DNA from: JAHJRJ01 sp037443685
GTDB taxonomy: Bacteria > Bacteroidota > Ignavibacteria > UBA10030 > BY39
Reading direction: 5' to 3'
Assembly (NCBI GenBank): GCA_037443685.1
Contig: JBBINX010000003.1
Span: forward strand, 17,748-81,747
Length of the DNA: 64,000 nt
Shown one piece after another: positions 38,413 to 48,199 of this stretch. Under the pieces are notes generated by a model, which saw only the letters and a program-made list of their open reading frames with translations, ran no database searches and had not been told where the DNA came from. Position numbers and translations under genes: made by a program. Position 1 is the first letter of the stretch. The number at the start of each line of letters is the position of its first letter.

Positions 38413-38591
38413 AAAAACATCACCTTTTCTTAGGAGAAAAAAGTCAATTTTCTTAACCGTTTTAACGGTTTATCTCTAATCTAATGACAAATCTGGGTTA
38501 AATATTTTTGACCTCAGTTTTTTTAACACCCGTCTTTAGACGAGGTCTCTTTCTCCCCCAATGGTGGGACGGACAGAGAACACGAATCTAT

Positions 38592-39836
38592 TCAGGTTTT
38601 CTGCTGTTTTTTCTTTGCAGCGGGGAAGAGAATATTGTTCAGAATCAACCGGTAACCGGGCGAATTTTTATATAGATGCAGGTCAGTTGGTGGGTCGCCA
38701 ACGGCGTGTTGATAATCTTCCGGGTCGTGTCCGCCGTACCAGGTAAAGGTACCTCTTCCGAAATTTCCATGAATGTACCGAACTTCTTCGCTGCCTTCCT
38801 TTTCAGCCATTATAGTAACTGATTTTTTTATCAAACTCTTTTTAAAATTAGTTGTCTGTCCCATAAAACCGCGGATGATATTCGCGTGATTTTGAGTGAG
38901 CATTGTCGGGACGGGATCATACTTTGCTGAAAACTCAAAGAGTGTAAAGTAATCGGTTTCGGGATTTGTAAATGCAGCCATGTCTGAAGGTGGAATATCG
39001 ATATCGGAATATTCGTAACGCATCGGATTTCTCTCGACCGTAAAATTTTCAAACGCAAGACATTTAGAGTAGTCTAACCTTTTCTGAAAATTTGGATCGG
39101 GAGAATCGCCATCATACATCACATCACAAATATCTGTGTTTTCCGCAGCAAGCGCTATATCGAAGGCATCGGTTGCTGAACACATAGCAAAGAGAAACCC
39201 GCCCGACGCAATGTACTCTTTAATTGAGCGAGCAACAGTTTTTTTCAATTCGGAAACTTTTTTATAACCTAGTTCCTTTGCTTTTTTTTCATACATAATT
39301 TGTTGCTCTACATACCAAGGCGCATTAGAGAATGAAGCATAAAATTTTCCATACTGTCCGGTAAAATCTTCGTGATGAAGATGAAGCCAGTCGTATTGGA
39401 AAAGCTTGCCGGCTAATACTTCGTCGTCCCATACTTTATCATACGGAATTTCGGCATACTCCATAGCAAGAACGACAGCATCGTCCCAAGGCAGAAAATT
39501 GGGTGGAACATATACAGCGACTTTCGGCGCTTGTTCGAGTCGCACAACATCCATATTATTGTTCTCGTCCTGAACCTCTGCGTAAATTTGAGAAGCGTTA
39601 GTTGCACCAATGCTTTCAAAATAGATTCCTCGAACTCTACATTCAGTAGTAATAATTTGATGTCCATCAATCATAAACGACCCGCCTCTATAATTGAGCA
39701 ACCAGTCTACTTCGATGCCTTTTGTTAAAGCCAAATACGCAATTCCGTAAGATTTCAGATGGTCTGTTTGTTTCGAATCCATCGGAATAAGAATTTTTTG
39801 AGCGAAGATCGGTGAGGATACAGCAAAAAGCAGAGA
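38592..39836 (-). CDS. Secreted protein with a glutamine-amidotransferase-like fold, start lost in gap
   Basis: About 414 residues are visible. The first ones (LLFAVSSPIFAQK) are the end of a signal peptide, so only a few residues lie in the 100-N gap. A KVAVYVPPNFLPWDDAVVLAMEYAEIPYDKVWDD segment, shortened here to VAVYVPP, leads into a class I glutamine amidotransferase-like region. That region has IKEYIASGGFLFAMCSATD (shortened: GGFLFAMCSATD), where Cys stands at the nucleophile-elbow position. Homologues in Bacteroidota and Ignavibacteria have been annotated, doubtfully, as asparagine synthetase B. I see no ATP-dependent synthetase domain. It is likely periplasmic. The TPR gene is upstream. 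Confidence 0.6.
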   Translation of the reverse strand, partial: SLLFAVSSPIFAQKILIPMDSKQTDHLKSYGIAYLALTKGIEVDWLLNYRGGSFMIDGHQIITTECRVRGIYFESIGATNASQIYAEVQDENNNMDVVRLEQAPKVAVYVPPNFLPWDDAVVLAMEYAEIPYDKVWDDEVLAGKLFQYDWLHLHHEDFTGQYGKFYASFSNAPWYVEQQIMYEKKAKELGYKKVSELKKTVARSIKEYIASGGFLFAMCSATDAFDIALAAENTDICDVMYDGDSPDPNFQKRLDYSKCLAFENFTVERNPMRYEYSDIDIPPSDMAAFTNPETDYFTLFEFSAKYDPVPTMLTQNHANIIRGFMGQTTNFKKSLIKKSVTIMAEKEGSEEVRYIHGNFGRGTFTWYGGHDPEDYQHAVGDPPTDLHLYKNSPGYRLILNNILFPAAKKKQQKT

Positions 39837-39936
39837 NNNNNNNNNNNNNNNNNNNNNNNNNNNNNNNNNNNNNNNNNNNNNNNNNNNNNNNNNNNNNNNN
39901 NNNNNNNNNNNNNNNNNNNNNNNNNNNNNNNNNNNN
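39837..39936. other. Assembly gap (100 N)
   Basis: One hundred Ns that keep frame by chance, so a single 1070-codon frame appears to span the gap. Signal-peptide residues just after it (reading the minus strand) show that two genes meet here: the end of the TPR gene and the start of the amidotransferase-like gene are missing. Confidence 1.
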
Positions 39937-41804
39937 TCTCCTCTTAACTCTCTAACTTTTTTTCTTGCTTCGCTAGTATAAATTGAATTCGGAAATTGCT
40001 CCAGTAATTTTTGATAAGCTTCGACTGCTTTGTGATTTTCTTTTAATCCGAACTGATAAACTGCAGCGATTTTTATTTGAGATTTATCTGCCATTATATT
40101 ATCGGGAAAATCTTTTATCAACCGGTCGTAAGTCCCGATTGCCTTATCAAAGCGCTGAATCATTGCGTATATATCACCCGTATTTACAAGCGATTCATCC
40201 ACGATATTGGCTTTTGGGTTTTCTCTGACTATTTCCTCGAAAATTTCAACTGCTTTCTCGAATTTTCCTTGTCTTTTTAAAAATAATCCGGATGCGAATT
40301 TTTTTAGTATATTTTCGTTCTCTTGATTCTCTTGTATTAATACCTGTAACGTAAGTGCATCGTTCGAAATTTCGGAAGCGGAATTTTTTGTGAGCAATTG
40401 TAGACGATCTAAAGTTTCTTTAATATTGCCTTTAAAGAAGTCGACCTCAGCTAACGAGTAATTTGCTTTGTCTCGGTAATCTGCTGGAGTTGCCTGAAAA
40501 TTAATTATCCACCCAAATTTTTCAACAGCTTTTTCAAGGTTTCCTTGTGCTGTATAAACATATCCCAGCAACAATGAAGATTCGATGAGTATGGAAGTGT
40601 AATTACTGTAAGATTTTTCAATTTGTCTGAGCGCTTCATTCGCCCTATCGAGGTCGAAAAAAAACTGAAAATAAATAAACGCAATTCTGAATAATGACCT
40701 TGCTGCAAATTCAGTGTTTGGGAATTCTGAAATCACTATTCTGTACGACTCAATTGCGGTGTTATAATTCGGATTAAATCCGCCAGGTGTTACTGTCTTT
40801 ATGTATCTGGTTGTTTGGAATGGGTTCAATTCGCCGAATAATTTCAGAGTATCTTCTTTGGTAGCAGCTTCTTCGATGGTTCGTGCGAATCCAAATTTTG
40901 CGCCGGTTAGGTTGATATAATTCGGATAACTTAAAATAACCTCTTGGAATGCCTTTGCTGCAGATACATAAGCTTTGTCGCGAAGTGCCCGTTCTGCAAA
41001 ATTTAAAATCTCTTTACCTGCGGCTTTCGTTTCTTTATCTAATGACTTGTAAACGATAAAAGCTTTATCGTATTGTTTGCCCTCCATGTACAGCCACGCT
41101 AAAAGTTGAAGCAGGGCATGATTTTTTGAGTCAGATTTTTGGGCATTCTCAACTACAACTATCGCAGTGTTTAAACCGTCAATTTTTCCTGTATATGCTG
41201 ACATACGCGATTGAATGAAGCTAAGCTGAACAGGGCTTTGTTTCAGCAACAAGAGGTACTCTTTTGTGGCTTCAGTGAAATTCATAAAAATTGAGTGAAG
41301 ATACCCAAGGTCTGCTGCAAATATGAACGGGTCGCCGTATGCTGAACGTCCTCTCTGATAAATTTTAATTGCCTGTTCTATCATTCTACTCTCTATCATT
41401 GCGTTTGCTACAATGGTGTAAACAGAAAGATTTTTCTTATCAATTTCGATAGCTTTTTCCCATGAAGCTATTGCTTCCTCTGAATTACCACCTCTTGCGT
41501 ACATTTTTCCCAATTGCGAAAGCAGCCCGATGTCTCTCGGTCGTGATTTCAACTGTGTATTAATTATGCGTACTGCACCCTCATAGTTTTTAAGCTTGTC
41601 ATATCCCCGAAGAAGTGCATCGAAAAATGAAATATCTAATGAATCGTTTTGATAGAGTTCTTCATAAACTCTAATCGCATTTTCCCAGTCATGAATATGT
41701 TCGTAGTATTCAGCTAATCGTAATTTTTCTTCAACGCTCCGAACTTGGGGAATTGCAACCTTTGTTATTAACAACAATAACAAAATTTTTATTAGCAGTT
41801 TCAT
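39937..41804 (-). CDS. Secreted TPR protein, 3' end lost in gap
   Basis: About 622 residues are visible from the ATG at 41804. A signal peptide (about 1-20, MKLLIKILLLLLITK) is followed by many TPR units, e.g. AEYYEHIHDWENAIRVYEEL, LSQLGKMYARGGNSEEAIASW and GNLEKAVEKF (each cut to 20 residues or fewer). The last visible part (QFPNSIYTSEARKKVREL) resembles BamD/YbgF-type outer-membrane TPR proteins. It probably scaffolds an envelope complex with the amidotransferase-like protein encoded downstream. Confidence 0.75.
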
Positions 41805-42216
41805 ATTTTAATATAACAAAAAAAGGTGACAGAGTCGAGTTTGACGTCGAAAACGACAACTAGTTTCTATCCATACACAGTCATTGAAATAATCTCTCTG
41901 ATTATACTGAGCGACCCTTGTTGTTGTTCCTCTATAAATAAAATCTAAATTTGAAACTAAAGAGTTATAAGTGTTATTTTGAAAAATTATGCGGTGATTA
42001 ATTGAATGTAGATCGCGCAATTCGCTCACCCGCGCTCTTTAAAAAAAAAGCCTCGAAAAATTTTTCGAGGCTTCTAAGAATTTATCCAACAATCCAATTT
42101 TCAACTCTAACGATCGTCGACTCCCAATGGGTTTATCGATCTCTACTAGATTTCGACTCGATAGAGTCGTAGATCGAAGGGGCGAAGACGACTCGTCGAG
42201 ATTTTGATTTTTGAAT
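41805..42216. other. Intergenic region, 3' part is the gdhA trailer
   Basis: About 410 bases. The part next to gdhA (42080-42216) is a likely 3' UTR containing repeated GACTCG-type words and hairpin CGACTC/GAGTCG at 42154-42169. The gdhA terminator is at 42048-42073. A 73-codon frame at 41808-42029 has no support. Confidence 0.5.
42040..42073 (-). terminator. Rho-independent terminator of gdhA
   Basis: A 26-base palindrome (AAGCCTCGAAAAA/TTTTTCGAGGCTT, 42048-42073) is followed on the minus strand by a run of about nine T (42040-42047 as A on the plus strand). It lies about 145 bases after the gdhA stop. Confidence 0.8.
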
Positions 42217-43557
42217 TTACACTAATCCTTGTTCTAACATTGCGTTCGCTACCTTCAGGAATCCACCAATGTTGGCGCCGTTTACATAATTACCGGGTGT
42301 TCCGTATTTTTCAGCTGTAATAACGCATGTGTTGTGAATGTTCTTCATTATCTCGTGCAGCTTTTTATCGACTTCTTCGCGAGACCAAGGCAGGCGCATA
42401 CTATTTTGTGTCATCTCGAGACCAGACGTAGCAACACCGCCTGCGTTCGAAGCTTTCCCGGGGGCATAAAGAATCCCGGCATCTTGGAATACTTTGACTG
42501 CGGGAATTGTCGAAGGCATATTTGCTCCTTCAGCAACACATATGCATCCGTTCTTTACTAATTCTTTGGCATCGTTCTCATCCAGTTCGTTTTGTGTTGC
42601 ACAAGGCAGTGCAATATCTACTTTAACACCCCATGGACGTTTACGAGTGTAGAAAGGTACGTTGAACTTGTCGGCATACATCTTTACTTCATCTTTTCCG
42701 CTTGTGCGCATTGCCAACATATATTCGATTTTTTCACCCGTTATTCCGTCCTTGTCGTATACGAAGCCATCTGGACCAGAGAGAGTAACAACTTTTCCGC
42801 CAAATTCAGTTGCTTTTAATGCTGCACCCCAAGCAACATTTCCGAAACCCGATATTGAAACTGTTTTTCCACGGAAAGAATCATTTTTAGTTTTTAACAT
42901 TTCTTCTGCAAAATAAACAACACCGAAACCAGTTGCCTCGGGCCGAATAAGAGATCCACCCCAGTTTATTCCTTTTCCTGTTAACACTCCTGTAAATTCA
43001 TTTGCAAGGCGTTTATACTGGCCAAACATGTACCCCACTTCTCTACCACCTACGCCGATATCGCCGGCAGGAACATCAGTGTCCGGTCCCATGTGGCGGA
43101 AAAGTTCAGTCATAAAACTTTGACAAAAACGCATAATTTCGTTGTTGGATTTTCCTCTCGGGTCAAAGTCTGCACCGCCTTTGCCTCCACCCATCGGAAG
43201 AGTTGTTAAGCTGTTTTTAAAAACTTGTTCGAAAGCTAAAAACTTCAATATACCTAACGTTACAGATGGATGAAAGCGTAAACCGCCTTTGTAAGGACCG
43301 ATTGCACTATTCATCTGTACACGGTATCCCCGGTTAATATGAACCTCGCCTTTGTCATCCATCCAAGGAATCCTGAACATAATGACTCGTTCGGGTTCAA
43401 CCATTCGCTCTAAAATTTTTGCTTTCTCGTATTCTGGATGTTGTTTTAAGACGATAGATAGTGACTCAAAAACTTCTTCGACTGCTTGATGAAATTCTGT
43501 TTCCCCAGGGTTTTTGGTTTTAACTTGTGCTAATAAATTTTTGACGTATTCTGACAT
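42217..43557 (-). CDS. gdhA: NADP-type glutamate dehydrogenase
   Basis: A 446-residue hexameric glutamate dehydrogenase that makes glutamate from 2-oxoglutarate and ammonia. SAIGPYKGGLRFHPSV, LPMGGGKGGADFDPRGKS (catalytic and substrate Lys), VPAGDIGVGGREVGYM and the NAD(P) fingerprint SGFGNVAWGAA (about residues 237-247) are all present. The length and the GYRVQMNSAIG opening match the NADP-specific family I. It is monocistronic, with its own terminator and about 180 bases of upstream non-coding sequence before the CpoB-like gene's terminator. Confidence 0.95.
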   Translation of the reverse strand: MSEYVKNLLAQVKTKNPGETEFHQAVEEVFESLSIVLKQHPEYEKAKILERMVEPERVIMFRIPWMDDKGEVHINRGYRVQMNSAIGPYKGGLRFHPSVTLGILKFLAFEQVFKNSLTTLPMGGGKGGADFDPRGKSNNEIMRFCQSFMTELFRHMGPDTDVPAGDIGVGGREVGYMFGQYKRLANEFTGVLTGKGINWGGSLIRPEATGFGVVYFAEEMLKTKNDSFRGKTVSISGFGNVAWGAALKATEFGGKVVTLSGPDGFVYDKDGITGEKIEYMLAMRTSGKDEVKMYADKFNVPFYTRKRPWGVKVDIALPCATQNELDENDAKELVKNGCICVAEGANMPSTIPAVKVFQDAGILYAPGKASNAGGVATSGLEMTQNSMRLPWSREEVDKKLHEIMKNIHNTCVITAEKYGTPGNYVNGANIGGFLKVANAMLEQGLV

Positions 43558-43700
43558 AAATTCCTCGTTAATTGTATGTTTTTTGATTATGTTTTTGTTT
43601 TAGAATGTAAGAACAGATTGCGGGACTTGAGTAGTATTCCCCTCTCATTTGTAGCGTCATTGATATATAAAATCTGGCTATAATTTAATAAATTTTAATA

Positions 43701-43725
43701 AAAAAAGCCATCGGGAGATGGCTTT
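43701..43725 (-). terminator. Rho-independent terminator of the CpoB-like gene
   Basis: A 9-bp stem AAAGCCATC/GATGGCTTT with a 4-base loop lies 15 bases past the stop. On the minus strand it is followed by TTTTTTTATT. Confidence 0.8.
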
Positions 43726-43740
43726 AAAATTTTTTATGAA

Positions 43741-44418
43741 CTACTCACCCAACCGGGCTTTTGCTCTCTTAGCGTAAGGACTTGCAGGGAATTTTTCTAA
43801 AAAATTCTTGTACTCTTTTTTTGCTTCTGCTGTTTTACCCATCTCCCAATAACAATTGGCAACCATGATGGCGGCATCGTCTTTTTTCTCGGAAACTTTG
43901 TAAGTAAAAACTTTTTCGAAGTAACTGATTGCTGTTGTATAATCTTTCATACCAAAATATGATTCTCCTAACCAATAGTAGCAATTATCCTCAAGGGATT
44001 TTGTAATACTTCTATTTATTAACTCCAACAACTTTGCCGCTGATTCTTTGTACTTATTTTGGTTGAAAAGTGTGAGTGCGTTTTGGTATTCTGCAACGCC
44101 ATCTTTGATCACCGTTTTTGTCGGTAGTAACGGCGGCGTTAGTTTTGTCTTATCACGCTCTTCGATTAATTGGGTTTCTAACTCTGCTGCTTTCGCCGTT
44201 AGATTCCGCGTGTCTTGTTCAAGTCGTGTAATCTGTTTTTTCAATTCCGCGTTCTCTTTGCTTAACGCATCGTTTCTTTGATTTGCAGTCTCGAGTTCCA
44301 TCAAAACCGACGACGGCATGTCTTGTTTAGTTTCTTCCGAGGAAGCACATCCCAGATAAAAAGCTGATACTAATACAAATATTGCAACTACGAATACGGT
44401 TTGTAATAAATTTTTCAT
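43741..44418 (-). CDS. CpoB/YbgF-like lipoprotein: coiled coil plus TPR
   Basis: A 225-residue predicted lipoprotein from the ATG at 44418, with AGGAGG seven bases upstream; the frame is open to 44511. The lipobox Cys lies in YLGCASS (about residue 19). A coiled coil (about 35-80; LSKENAELKKQITRLEQDT in part) is followed by three TPRs ending LEKFPASPYAKRAKARLGE. CpoB-like proteins link Tol-Pal and cell-wall synthesis in Gram-negative bacteria. No tol genes are adjacent, so the specific role is uncertain. It diverges from the TPR lipoprotein gene at 44534 with about 115 bases between them. Confidence 0.8.
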   Translation of the reverse strand: MKNLLQTVFVVAIFVLVSAFYLGCASSEETKQDMPSSVLMELETANQRNDALSKENAELKKQITRLEQDTRNLTAKAAELETQLIEERDKTKLTPPLLPTKTVIKDGVAEYQNALTLFNQNKYKESAAKLLELINRSITKSLEDNCYYWLGESYFGMKDYTTAISYFEKVFTYKVSEKKDDAAIMVANCYWEMGKTAEAKKEYKNFLEKFPASPYAKRAKARLGE

Positions 44419-44533
44419 AAATCCTCCTATCAAGAGGTTAAAGTTTATTTTATTGTGAGTTAATTTATAAAAGATAATAGATAAAATCAAATTCTTGTTA
44501 TTCAAAATCAAATTTGATATATTTTAACAGAAA

Positions 44534-46240
44534 ATGCGAAATAAAGTTATTAAATATATAAGTATTACGCTGACCATAATTTTAGTGGTTGGTTGCGCTG
44601 GTTCCGATCGTAGTAAAAAGGAAATTCAAGCCCTCGACTTCACACCTAATCGTGAAAAAGCGTTAGAGAATTTTATAAATGGCTTGATTTTAGACCAAAA
44701 GGGAGATTATGCGAGCGCTATATTGGAATATCAAGACGCTTTGCGATACGACCAGGATCCCGCAATATATTATGCGATATCAAAAGATTATTCATTGCTA
44801 CGTAAATTTTCATTAGCAGTACAATATGCAAGGCAATCGATTGTAATTGAACCGAATAATATTAAATACCGAGAAAATTTAGCCGAAATATTTTTATATG
44901 CGGCAGAGTTCGACAGCGCTAAAACAATTTATGAAAGTATAATACGATTAGACTCAAGTAATTATTTAGCTTGGAGCAACATAGCGCGTTTACACCAGTT
45001 AAAATCTCCTTTAAAAGCTATTGAAATTTATAATAAAATAATCGATAGGTTTAGTGCTTCGGTGGAAGTTTTTGTGCAAGTAGCTGATTTGTACCGGATG
45101 ATAAATAAATTCGAGGATGCGGTCAACGCACTGAACAGAGCTTTAAATATTGATCCAGGGAATGTCAATCTAAAAAAAGAACTAGCAGATTTGTATCTGA
45201 CTACCGGTAAAACAGATTCCGCACTTATAATTTACAGTGATATAGTCGAGATACTGCCGACAGATGTAGAGTCGAGAGCTTCTCTCGCACATCTTTATCT
45301 TCTAAAACAAGATTACGAGAATGCTACAAAACAATTTGAGTTTGTATTGAGAGGGGAGATCCTTTCGATTGAACTTCAGCTACGTTTCGGGCAAATTTTT
45401 TTAGCATCTCTTCAGTCCGATTCTGCAGTCGCTCCGTATGCATTAAAATTATTCGATCAAATTCAGAAACAATATCCTGACGATTGGCGACCCTACTGGT
45501 TTTGTGGTGTCCTAAATACGATGATGAAATCGGATTCTGCGGCAGTTTGGAATTTGCGCAGAGTAACCGAGTTAGACCGAAAAAACGCTAACGCGTGGGT
45601 ATATCTTGCTTCGATATATTTTGAAGATAGAAACTATAACAAAACAATAGAAATATTGGAAGAAGCCCAGCGATACGTAACTGATGAACCTCGTCTGTTT
45701 TTAATATTAGGTATTGCATACCAAAGATCGGGCGAACTGGAAAAAGCGGCAATAACGTTAGAACTTGCTTTTCAAATTGACTCACAAAATATCGAAATAC
45801 TTAGCTCTCTTGCATTAATTTATGACGATTTGAAATATTATGACAAATCGGATAGTCTCTACGAGCTAGGTCTGCGCCTTTATCCCGATAACCACTTGTT
45901 ACTTAATAATTATGCGTATAGTTTGAGTGTGAGGAATATCCAACTCGATCGGGCTTTAAAAATGGCTGAAGAAGCAGTGCGTCAACAGCCCCAAAATCCA
46001 TCCTATCTGGATACTATAGGTTGGGTGTATTTTCAAATTGGTTATTATTTAAAAGCCGAAGAATTTATTAAGTTAGCTATAGAAAAAGGCGAAGTAAGCG
46101 CTGTTGTGTACGAACATTTAGGAGATGTTTATTTTAAATTGAACGATATATCAAAAGCGACTGAGCAATGGCAGAAATCGCTTGATTTGGATCCGATGAA
46201 TAAATCTCTCAAGGAAAAAATCGAGCGCAGAAGCTTATGA
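44534..46240 (+). CDS. TPR-repeat lipoprotein
   Basis: A 568-residue predicted lipoprotein (lipobox VVGCAGS, Cys at about 22) made almost wholly of TPR units, about ten or more, e.g. LDQKGDYASAILEYQDALRY and NPSYLDTIGWVYFQIGYYLK. It probably sits in the outer membrane facing the periplasm and scaffolds proteins. It is the first gene of a four-gene operon with overlapping stops and starts, which ends in the CHASE2/sigma-54 regulator. Confidence 0.85.
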   Translation: MRNKVIKYISITLTIILVVGCAGSDRSKKEIQALDFTPNREKALENFINGLILDQKGDYASAILEYQDALRYDQDPAIYYAISKDYSLLRKFSLAVQYARQSIVIEPNNIKYRENLAEIFLYAAEFDSAKTIYESIIRLDSSNYLAWSNIARLHQLKSPLKAIEIYNKIIDRFSASVEVFVQVADLYRMINKFEDAVNALNRALNIDPGNVNLKKELADLYLTTGKTDSALIIYSDIVEILPTDVESRASLAHLYLLKQDYENATKQFEFVLRGEILSIELQLRFGQIFLASLQSDSAVAPYALKLFDQIQKQYPDDWRPYWFCGVLNTMMKSDSAAVWNLRRVTELDRKNANAWVYLASIYFEDRNYNKTIEILEEAQRYVTDEPRLFLILGIAYQRSGELEKAAITLELAFQIDSQNIEILSSLALIYDDLKYYDKSDSLYELGLRLYPDNHLLLNNYAYSLSVRNIQLDRALKMAEEAVRQQPQNPSYLDTIGWVYFQIGYYLKAEEFIKLAIEKGEVSAVVYEHLGDVYFKLNDISKATEQWQKSLDLDPMNKSLKEKIERRSL

Positions 46241-46995
46241 GAGTTTTTATTAATGGAATAGTTGGAATAGTTCTGTTTTTTCTAATCGGTTGCACACACT
46301 CGAAAGAATTAAATATATCGAGGTTGTCAAGCCCGGATGATGTGCATCGTTTTTATGTCGATTGCGAAAAAAAAATCCGAACTTTCACCGGTAGCGGTAG
46401 TATTACAATAGAAACACCAGAGTTCTCGAATAACGCTGGTTTTACTGTTACAATTCACCGTCCCGATTCGTTATTAATTAAACTAAAAGGTCCATTCGGC
46501 ATTTCGGTAGGAACCCTGTTTATTCACAACGGTAAATTTGTATTTTTAAACAATCTGGAAAAAAAGATTCAGACCGGGGAATTGGACTCGATGCCAATTC
46601 ATTCATTGATAAATATGCCTTTTACGATAAACGACTTAGTTAATATTTTTACTGGTTTTTACGGTTATTCTTTTATGGACTATTCGAATGCAAGCTTGGT
46701 TTTCGACGGTGAAAATTATCAGCTTGAAAATAATACTAAAGCTGAAAAGAAAGAAATGATACTTAACGGTTCAAATAACAGCTTTTTAAAATTAATACGA
46801 AAAGACCAATTTGGGAAAGTGAATATCGAAGTGACTGCCCGTTCGTACGAGCGCGTTAATGGTCTGGACCTTCCTTACTGGACGAGGATAATTTTCCCAC
46901 AAGAGAAGCGCAGTTTGACAATTGCTTACGACGATATAAAAATAAATAGGACAGTTCATATTAATTCATTATTACCACGTGAATTACAGGATTAA
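46237..46995 (+). CDS. DUF4292 lipoprotein (LolB-like fold)
   Basis: A 252-residue predicted lipoprotein with lipobox FLIGCTHS (Cys at about 19). It matches DUF4292, a Bacteroidota family with a LolA/LolB-like half-barrel: SGSITIETPEFSNNAGFTVTI, shortened, then PDSLLIKLKGPFGISVGTLFI, shortened, and the LPYWTRIIFPQEKRSL segment near the end. This suggests handling of lipoproteins or lipids at the outer membrane. Its ATG overlaps the previous stop (ATGA), and its end overlaps the EnvC-like gene. Confidence 0.8.
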   Translation: MRVFINGIVGIVLFFLIGCTHSKELNISRLSSPDDVHRFYVDCEKKIRTFTGSGSITIETPEFSNNAGFTVTIHRPDSLLIKLKGPFGISVGTLFIHNGKFVFLNNLEKKIQTGELDSMPIHSLINMPFTINDLVNIFTGFYGYSFMDYSNASLVFDGENYQLENNTKAEKKEMILNGSNNSFLKLIRKDQFGKVNIEVTARSYERVNGLDLPYWTRIIFPQEKRSLTIAYDDIKINRTVHINSLLPRELQD

Positions 46996-48199
46996 AATAT
47001 TATTTATTTTTTTGATTGTATGCTCAGGAAGCCAGACGGTTTCTGCGAATGATGAAATCAAAAAGAAACAACAGGAAGCACAGATACTACGCCAAGAGAT
47101 CGAGAGCTGGGAGAAAAAGCTCGAGCAGAGAGAAAAAAAAGAACTCGCAACATTAGAAATTCTTGATACATACGACAAGCAGTTGACATTGATACATAAA
47201 TTAACAGACCGCTTGATTGACGAAGAAACAATCCTGAGAAAAGAAATAGATAAAACACAAAAAAAAGTTTCGGAACTGCAAAACCGGTTACAATTTATTA
47301 AAAAACAGTATTCCAATTATGTGCTTGCAGCTTATAAAAACGGCAAGACATACGAGGTTGAGTTACTAATTTCATCAAAATCTTTTAATCAACTTTTTAT
47401 TAGGGCGGAGTATTTGAGAAGATTCAGCGAACAGAGGCAGAAAGACATCGAAAAAATAGATAAACAATTTAGCGAACTAGAAAGACAAAACGAGATACTA
47501 CAGAAACAACTAACCGAACAGCGATTGTTGATAGTAAGTAAAAACCGAGAAGAACAAAAATTAGTTCAGAAATCTTCAGAACGGAAAAAAATACTAAAAG
47601 AAATCAAACGCGATAAAAGGAATTATGAACGTGAAGTAATCCGAAAACGACAAGCAGTTAAAGATTTAGAAAGCTTAATTGTTAAGTTGATAGAGTTAGA
47701 CCAGCGCAGAAAGGCCACAGAAAAGAATGAGGCACGAAAAAGAGAACCATCAGAAATTCGTGCTTATGTTGATGCTTCAGCGTTTGAAACTAATCGCGGA
47801 AAACTCCCCTGGCCCGTAATCGTGGGAAAAATTGTTGGTAAATTCGGAAATCAACGGCACCCTGTTCTAAAAACTATCTCGCAAAATACCGGAATCGATC
47901 TGGAAGTGCCCTTCGGAACGAATGTGTACGCCGTTGCTGATGGCGAAGTCTCTACTATTTGGTGGCTGCCTTCATACGGGAATTTGGTAATCATAAATCA
48001 TAATAACGGTTATCGAACGGTATATGCCCACTTATCGGATATTGTAGTAGAAGAAGGCGAAAAAATATCTTCAGGAACAATTATAGGAAAAAGTGGCGAC
48101 ACAATAAACGGTTCAATCGTACACTTTGAATTGTGGAAAGACCGCGATAAGCAAGATCCTGAAATTTGGCTTCATCCGCAGGGGTTAACTAAAAAATGA
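46979..48199 (+). CDS. EnvC-like murein hydrolase activator, degenerate LytM
   Basis: A 406-residue secreted protein. After a signal peptide (about 1-23) comes a long coiled coil (about 25-260), then a LytM/M23 domain (about 270-406). The M23 zinc pattern is partly lost: the usual HxGID reads NTGID, while HLSD and HFELW keep their histidines. Such degenerate LytM proteins typically do not cut peptidoglycan themselves but activate amidases during cell division. The start is GTG at 46979, 17 bases inside the DUF4292 gene. An ATGA overlap joins it to the regulator gene that follows. It could instead be a weak hydrolase. Confidence 0.8.
   Translation: MNYRIKILFIFLIVCSGSQTVSANDEIKKKQQEAQILRQEIESWEKKLEQREKKELATLEILDTYDKQLTLIHKLTDRLIDEETILRKEIDKTQKKVSELQNRLQFIKKQYSNYVLAAYKNGKTYEVELLISSKSFNQLFIRAEYLRRFSEQRQKDIEKIDKQFSELERQNEILQKQLTEQRLLIVSKNREEQKLVQKSSERKKILKEIKRDKRNYEREVIRKRQAVKDLESLIVKLIELDQRRKATEKNEARKREPSEIRAYVDASAFETNRGKLPWPVIVGKIVGKFGNQRHPVLKTISQNTGIDLEVPFGTNVYAVADGEVSTIWWLPSYGNLVIINHNNGYRTVYAHLSDIVVEEGEKISSGTIIGKSGDTINGSIVHFELWKDRDKQDPEIWLHPQGLTKK

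Larger units (their letters stand above)
38168..38591. other. Intergenic region with a cluster of hairpins
   Basis: A 424-base gap between convergent genes. It contains the terminator at 38192-38219 and at least four more inverted repeats: TTTCTAAT/ATTAGAAA (38318-38340), AACTGTT/AACAGTT (38397-38412), AACCGTT/AACGGTT (38455-38470) and CGTCT/AGACG (38531-38542). No reading frame is convincing. Confidence 0.6.

Noticed and set aside
41808..42029. A 73-codon minus-strand frame between the TPR gene and the gdhA terminator
   Set aside because: No ribosome binding site, domain or coding-like pattern, and its start lies just beside the gdhA terminator.
42154..42169. CGACTC/GAGTCG repeat as a CRISPR-like unit
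   Set aside because: There is no regularly spaced repeat with variable spacers here or anywhere else in the window.
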